From a bacterium (lineage in GTDB: Bacteria > Zixibacteria > MSB-5A5 > GN15 > FEB-12), in the NCBI GenBank assembly GCA_030629485.1, contig DAOVOW010000049.1, positions 1-9,678 on the forward strand: a DNA stretch of 9,678 nucleotides, in the 5' to 3' direction. The position numbers and the translations under genes are program-made. Below, one piece after another: positions 7,161 to 9,678 of the stretch (the first letter of the stretch is position 1; every line of letters starts with the position of its first letter). The notes beneath the pieces were generated by a model. It had not been told where the DNA came from and ran no database searches. It saw nothing but the letters and a program-made list of their open reading frames with translations.

Positions 7161-7399
7161 CCTGACTGCACCGAGACCTGTTTGGCCAGGAATCGGTATT
7201 TCTAACGCAGACAAGATAGCGTGCGTATGAACCCAAAGGCAACAACTTTGGCAAAACGATTACGACCATCCGATGCGACTCGACTGGAAACCGGTCAGAA
7301 GAGGACGAGAATGGTGATATCAAAGCTTGACGCCTCGGTGGCACCAACTATCTTGTCGTTAGCGCAATTCGAGATAGAATACTGGAAAGGAGACCTTCA
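7161..7399. other. Intergenic stretch without a supportable gene
   Basis: This stretch between the palindrome and the 98-aa ORF has short open frames on both strands, but none has a convincing Shine-Dalgarno sequence or a recognisable product. It should hold the promoter of the lolC operon. The only minus-strand candidate I found is weak (TTGCCT at 7237-7242, TATCTT at 7213-7218, 18-bp spacing). Plus-strand TTGTCG (7353-7358) and TAGAAT (7375-7380), 16 bp apart, could serve the 98-aa ORF. That start site would fall almost inside its Shine-Dalgarno sequence, so the true promoter may be further upstream. Confidence 0.4.
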
Positions 7400-7696
7400 A
7401 TGTGGCAGATCGACCGACAGAAAGTGATTGTAAGCGGGACTCAGGAGCGATCCGTAAGGATTCGTATCGGCACCCTGGCATGGGATTCCGCCGACGACCG
7501 AAGCCGACAGGCGGCTCAACGCATCCTTGAAGGTCTTACCATCCAGCATGGCCGACTTGGAGCGATCCAGACTGACTTGCAGTTCAATGTCACGCAGCAT
7601 CGGTGGATATTGAACACGGGCGAGGGTCATCAGTTTGAGACCACGACCTACGATCGTGCCGGCGCCGATGAGTTGGACTTTACTTACTGGCGGTAG
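7400..7696 (+). CDS. Small hypothetical protein (98 aa)
   Basis: I do not recognise this protein. It is soluble, with no signal peptide or membrane helix. The N-terminus looks beta-rich (residues 7-27, with alternating VIV and SVRIRI stretches). A charged helical segment follows (about 30-46, DDRSRQAAQRILEGL), and the tail has beta-like stretches rich in Thr and aromatics. It is supported as a real gene by a strong Shine-Dalgarno sequence (AAAGGAGA, 6 nt before the ATG) and by codon choice like that of its neighbours (many GAC, GAG, CTG, CAG and ATC codons). It stands alone, divergent from lolC and upstream of proS, between two palindromic repeats. A minus-strand frame over the same bases (7397-7630) is less convincing. 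Function is unknown. Confidence 0.6.
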   Translation: MWQIDRQKVIVSGTQERSVRIRIGTLAWDSADDRSRQAAQRILEGLTIQHGRLGAIQTDLQFNVTQHRWILNTGEGHQFETTTYDRAGADELDFTYWR

Positions 7697-7717
7697 CGCC
7701 CGACGCCCTAAGCAATT

Positions 7718-7804
7718 GTAGGTTAGGAGCCGAGCCTGTCCTGAGCGGAGTCGAAGGGCGCTCCTGACTTTTGTGATGTCAGGTCCGCAATGGACCTGAC
7801 CTAC
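7718..7804. repeat. 87-bp composite palindromic repeat
   Basis: The outer ends GTAGGTTAGG (7718-7727) and CCTGACCTAC (7795-7804) are inverted copies matching at 9 of 10 positions. Inside, 7725-7730 pairs with 7760-7765, and a perfect 9-bp hairpin with a 5-nt loop spans 7778-7800. The segment at 7733-7758 resembles a GAGCCTGTCCTGAG...GTCGAAGG repeat I recall as dispersed in many environmental genomes; that is memory only. It may also terminate the upstream 98-aa gene, although no U-run follows. Confidence 0.6.
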
Positions 7805-7852
7805 CAGACTGTTCTCTGTTCACTCCTGAAAAGGATGTCTAAGGCTTTTTTC

Positions 7853-7881
7853 TTGTGGTTCCGCTCTCGTCCTGTTATAGT
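7853..7881 (+). promoter_or_regulatory. Candidate promoter of proS
   Basis: TTGTGG (7853-7858, 3 of 6 matches) and TATAGT (7876-7881, 5 of 6) are separated by an ideal 17 bp. The predicted start near 7888 would give a leader of about 110 nt before the proS ATG. Confidence 0.5.
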
Positions 7882-7913
7882 CACGCCGATACTTTCGGAG
7901 TGAGAACCGATAC

Positions 7914-7940
7914 GCCAGGTCCACAAGAGTCCTGGCTTTT
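7914..7940 (+). terminator. Terminator-like hairpin in the proS leader (possible attenuator)
   Basis: GCCAGG (7914-7919) and CCTGGC (7931-7936) form a 6-bp stem with an 11-nt loop, followed by TTTT (7937-7940). It lies after the predicted proS promoter and before the coding region. If it works, it would either attenuate proS or end a transcript coming from the 98-aa gene. The stem is short, so function is uncertain. Confidence 0.4.
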
Positions 7941-7948
7941 AATGATCC

Positions 7949-7972
7949 GCAGCGGATGTGGACATCTGCCGC
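7949..7972 (+). promoter_or_regulatory. Hairpin just upstream of the proS start
   Basis: Ten base pairs over 24 nt (one A/C mismatch, one G-U) close a 4-nt loop about 28 nt before the proS ATG, in a leader with no clear Shine-Dalgarno sequence. It could influence ribosome access. No T-box or known riboswitch motif is visible. Confidence 0.35.
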
Positions 7973-7999
7973 GCACAAACACGTGGATACAAGCATACG

Positions 8000-9526
8000 A
8001 TGAGCGTTAAAAAACCGCGGAACGCGATTACACCGACAAGACAGGAAGACTACCCCGAATGGTACCAACAGGTCATCAAGGCTGCCGACATGGCCGAAAT
8101 GTCCAGCGTGCGCGGATGCATGGTTATCAAGCCATGGGGTTACGGCATCTGGGAAAAACTGCAGCGAGGTATGGATGACCTGATCAAAGAAACCGGTCAT
8201 GAGAACGCCTACTTTCCGCTGTTCATACCGCTCAGCTTCATGGAATTGGAAGCCAGGCATGTTGAAGGTTTTGCCAAAGAATGCGCCGTTGTAACGCATC
8301 ACCGACTGGTCGAAAAAGACGGACACCTGGTGCCTGCCGGCGAGCTTGAGGAACCGTTGATTGTGCGACCGACCTCCGAGACGATCATCGGACGATCATT
8401 CGCCAAGTGGATCCAGTCCTACCGTGACCTGCCACTTTTGATTAACCAATGGGCCAATATTGTCCGCTGGGAGATGCGGCCCAGGATATTTCTGCGCACG
8501 ACTGAGTTCCTCTGGCAGGAGGGCCACACCGCGCATTCGACTGAAAAAGAGGCGATGGACGAGACGTTGATGATTCTCGATAAGGTGTATCGTACTTTTG
8601 TCGAAGAGACGCTGGCCATTCCGGTCATCGTAGGCGAGAAGACACCAGCCGAACGATTCCCCGGCGCGGTAAATACTTACTGTCTTGAGGCGATGATGCA
8701 GGACCTCAAGGCGCTTCAGGCCGGTACCTCCCACTATCTGGGCCAGAATTTCTCGCGCGCCTTTGAGATTCAGTTTTCCAACCAGGCCGGTGAACAGGAA
8801 TTGGCTTACACAACCTCGTGGGGTGTCTCCAGTCGTTTGGTCGGCGCCTTGGTCATGGTGCACGCCGACGATAACGGTCTGCGACTGCCGCCCAAGGTGG
8901 CGCCGAAACAGGTGGTGATTATTCCGATGCTCAACAAGCCAGGCGAGGAAGAGGCCATTATGGCCTTCTCCAATGCCGTCGCCGACGATATCCGCAAGCA
9001 GAGTTGGGCCGGCGCGCCGGTGTCGGTGTTGGTCGATAAACGAGACATCCGTCCCATCGACAAGAAATGGCAGTGGGTCAAGCGCGGTGCACCGATCCGG
9101 CTGGAGATTGGTACTCGCGACATGGAAGCCAACGCTGTCTTCATGAGTCGCCGTGATCGTAATGTCAAAGTGGCCGAATCGGTCAGCCGTGATCAGATTG
9201 CAGACCTCGTAGTTTCATCCTTGACGGAGATTCAGAACAACTACTTTGCCCTGGCTAAGATGCTCCTGGACGAACACACTCACAGCGACATCGATAGTTT
9301 TGCTGCCTTTGAGAAGTTCTTCACGCCTGAAAATCTCGAGAAGCCGGAGATCCATGGTGGCTTCGTGCGGACGAAATACTGTGGCAATCCCGATTGCGAA
9401 GAGAAAGCTGCCGCGCTGAAAGTAACCATCCGCTGCCTGCCGCTCGACCAGAGCGGCACCGAGGGCAAGTGTATCATCTGCGGAGGTTCGGCCAAAACCG
9501 ACGCTATCTGGGCCAAGGCGTATTAG
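8000..9526 (+). CDS. proS: Prolyl-tRNA synthetase, archaeal/eukaryal type
   Basis: This 508-aa class II synthetase charges tRNA-Pro with proline in the cytoplasm. Visible landmarks: VRGCMVIKPWGYGIWE (37-52) in the motif 1 region; RPTSET (123-128); motif 2 RWEMRPRIFLRTTEFLWQEG (156-175); motif 3 around SSRLVGALVMVHADD (277-291), with Arg279; an anticodon-binding domain (about 303-410); and a C-terminal zinc-type domain with Cys461, Cys466, Cys491 and Cys494, ending in Tyr508. The zinc domain, the terminal Tyr and the absence of the large editing insert mark the archaeal/eukaryal form, also found in some bacteria, rather than the E. coli form. I chose ATG 8000 because homologues start close to the ITPxxEDxxEWY segment. 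An upstream in-frame GTG at 7958 would place the start inside the leader hairpin. Neither start has a good Shine-Dalgarno sequence. Confidence 0.96.
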   Translation: MSVKKPRNAITPTRQEDYPEWYQQVIKAADMAEMSSVRGCMVIKPWGYGIWEKLQRGMDDLIKETGHENAYFPLFIPLSFMELEARHVEGFAKECAVVTHHRLVEKDGHLVPAGELEEPLIVRPTSETIIGRSFAKWIQSYRDLPLLINQWANIVRWEMRPRIFLRTTEFLWQEGHTAHSTEKEAMDETLMILDKVYRTFVEETLAIPVIVGEKTPAERFPGAVNTYCLEAMMQDLKALQAGTSHYLGQNFSRAFEIQFSNQAGEQELAYTTSWGVSSRLVGALVMVHADDNGLRLPPKVAPKQVVIIPMLNKPGEEEAIMAFSNAVADDIRKQSWAGAPVSVLVDKRDIRPIDKKWQWVKRGAPIRLEIGTRDMEANAVFMSRRDRNVKVAESVSRDQIADLVVSSLTEIQNNYFALAKMLLDEHTHSDIDSFAAFEKFFTPENLEKPEIHGGFVRTKYCGNPDCEEKAAALKVTIRCLPLDQSGTEGKCIICGGSAKTDAIWAKAY

Positions 9527-9678
9527 GGGGAGCGGCTCTCTTAAGGTAGGTCGAAATCCCATAGGCGCTAACTTAGGATGGATGGGGTCTCAGAGTTGGG
9601 CAGGAGGCGCGTTTACGTTTTCTGGGTGTGTCGCACAAGTGGCGTCCGAGATTTGCCAAGTCGGCCATTATGGTTGCG
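9527..9678. other. Unassigned tail after proS
   Basis: No terminator with a U-run follows proS. All three plus-strand frames are open from about 9582 to the window edge (possible starts ATG 9578 and ATG 9582), so a gene or repeat may begin here. Nothing is recognisable in this length and no Shine-Dalgarno sequence is convincing. Confidence 0.3.

Noticed and set aside
7397..7630. 77-codon minus-strand frame opposite the 98-aa gene
   Set aside because: The plus-strand frame is longer and has a strong Shine-Dalgarno sequence; this one has neither advantage.
6979..7804. Repeats as a CRISPR array
   Set aside because: There are no regularly spaced identical direct repeats; the structures are inverted and of two different kinds, and no cas genes are present.
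7853..7999. T-box riboswitch ahead of proS
   Set aside because: No TGGNACCGCG-type antiterminator sequence or stem I specifier structure is visible.
7958..7999. GTG at 7958 as the proS start, adding 14 residues
   Set aside because: It lies inside a hairpin, lacks a Shine-Dalgarno sequence, and the added residues do not resemble ProRS N-termini.
7942..8010. 22-codon leader ORF overlapping the proS start out of frame
   Set aside because: It has no Shine-Dalgarno sequence, only one Pro codon and no conserved feature; a chance frame is more likely.
7820..8326. 168-codon minus-strand frame opposite the proS start
   Set aside because: It overlaps the unmistakable N-terminal ProRS domain and has no recognisable product.

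Overview
The window reads as a chromosomal segment from a diderm (Gram-negative-type) bacterium of moderate GC content, estimated by eye at about 55%. A Lol lipoprotein-release ABC module points to an outer membrane. It sits directly beside McsA, McsB and ClpC, the protein-arginine phosphorylation and degradation system best known from Firmicutes. The prolyl-tRNA synthetase is of the archaeal/eukaryal type, and the intergenic DNA holds MITE-like palindromes. This mix suits an uncultured lineage such as the FCB/Zixibacteria-like groups, but the assignment is inference and no phylogenetic marker was tested.

Layout. Positions 1-138 (minus) hold the N-terminus of a UvrD/PcrA helicase cut by the window edge. 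It has its own promoter and almost no leader. Positions 268-519 (minus) encode ribosomal protein L27, with a promoter at 604-631 and a clear intrinsic terminator at 210-239. Positions 767-6956 (minus) hold five same-strand genes, transcribed in the order lolC/E-like permease, lolD ATPase, mcsA, mcsB, clpC. The lolD-mcsA gap is 7 bp and the mcsA-mcsB gap is 14 bp, so at least the distal genes look co-transcribed. A candidate promoter with a CtsR-like direct repeat lies just upstream of lolD. Positions 6957-7999 are mostly intergenic. They carry a 182-bp imperfect palindrome, one small orphan ORF (98 aa, plus strand) with a strong Shine-Dalgarno sequence, an 87-bp composite palindrome, and a promoter plus structured leader for proS. 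Positions 8000-9526 (plus) encode the prolyl-tRNA synthetase. The last 150 bp hold nothing I can call.

How the genes work together. McsA activates the kinase McsB, which marks arginines on damaged proteins. ClpC, docking to a ClpP encoded elsewhere, unfolds the marked proteins for degradation. LolD and the permease extract lipoproteins from the inner membrane for transfer to the outer membrane. Their shared transcription unit may couple envelope biogenesis to protein quality control, or may only reflect operon shuffling. The usual repressor gene of the Firmicutes operon, ctsR, is absent here. I see no CRISPR array, tRNA, rRNA, transposase, phage gene or defence system. The features most worth a second look are the Lol-McsAB-ClpC gene fusion at operon level, its CtsR-like operator, the two palindromic elements and the proS leader.
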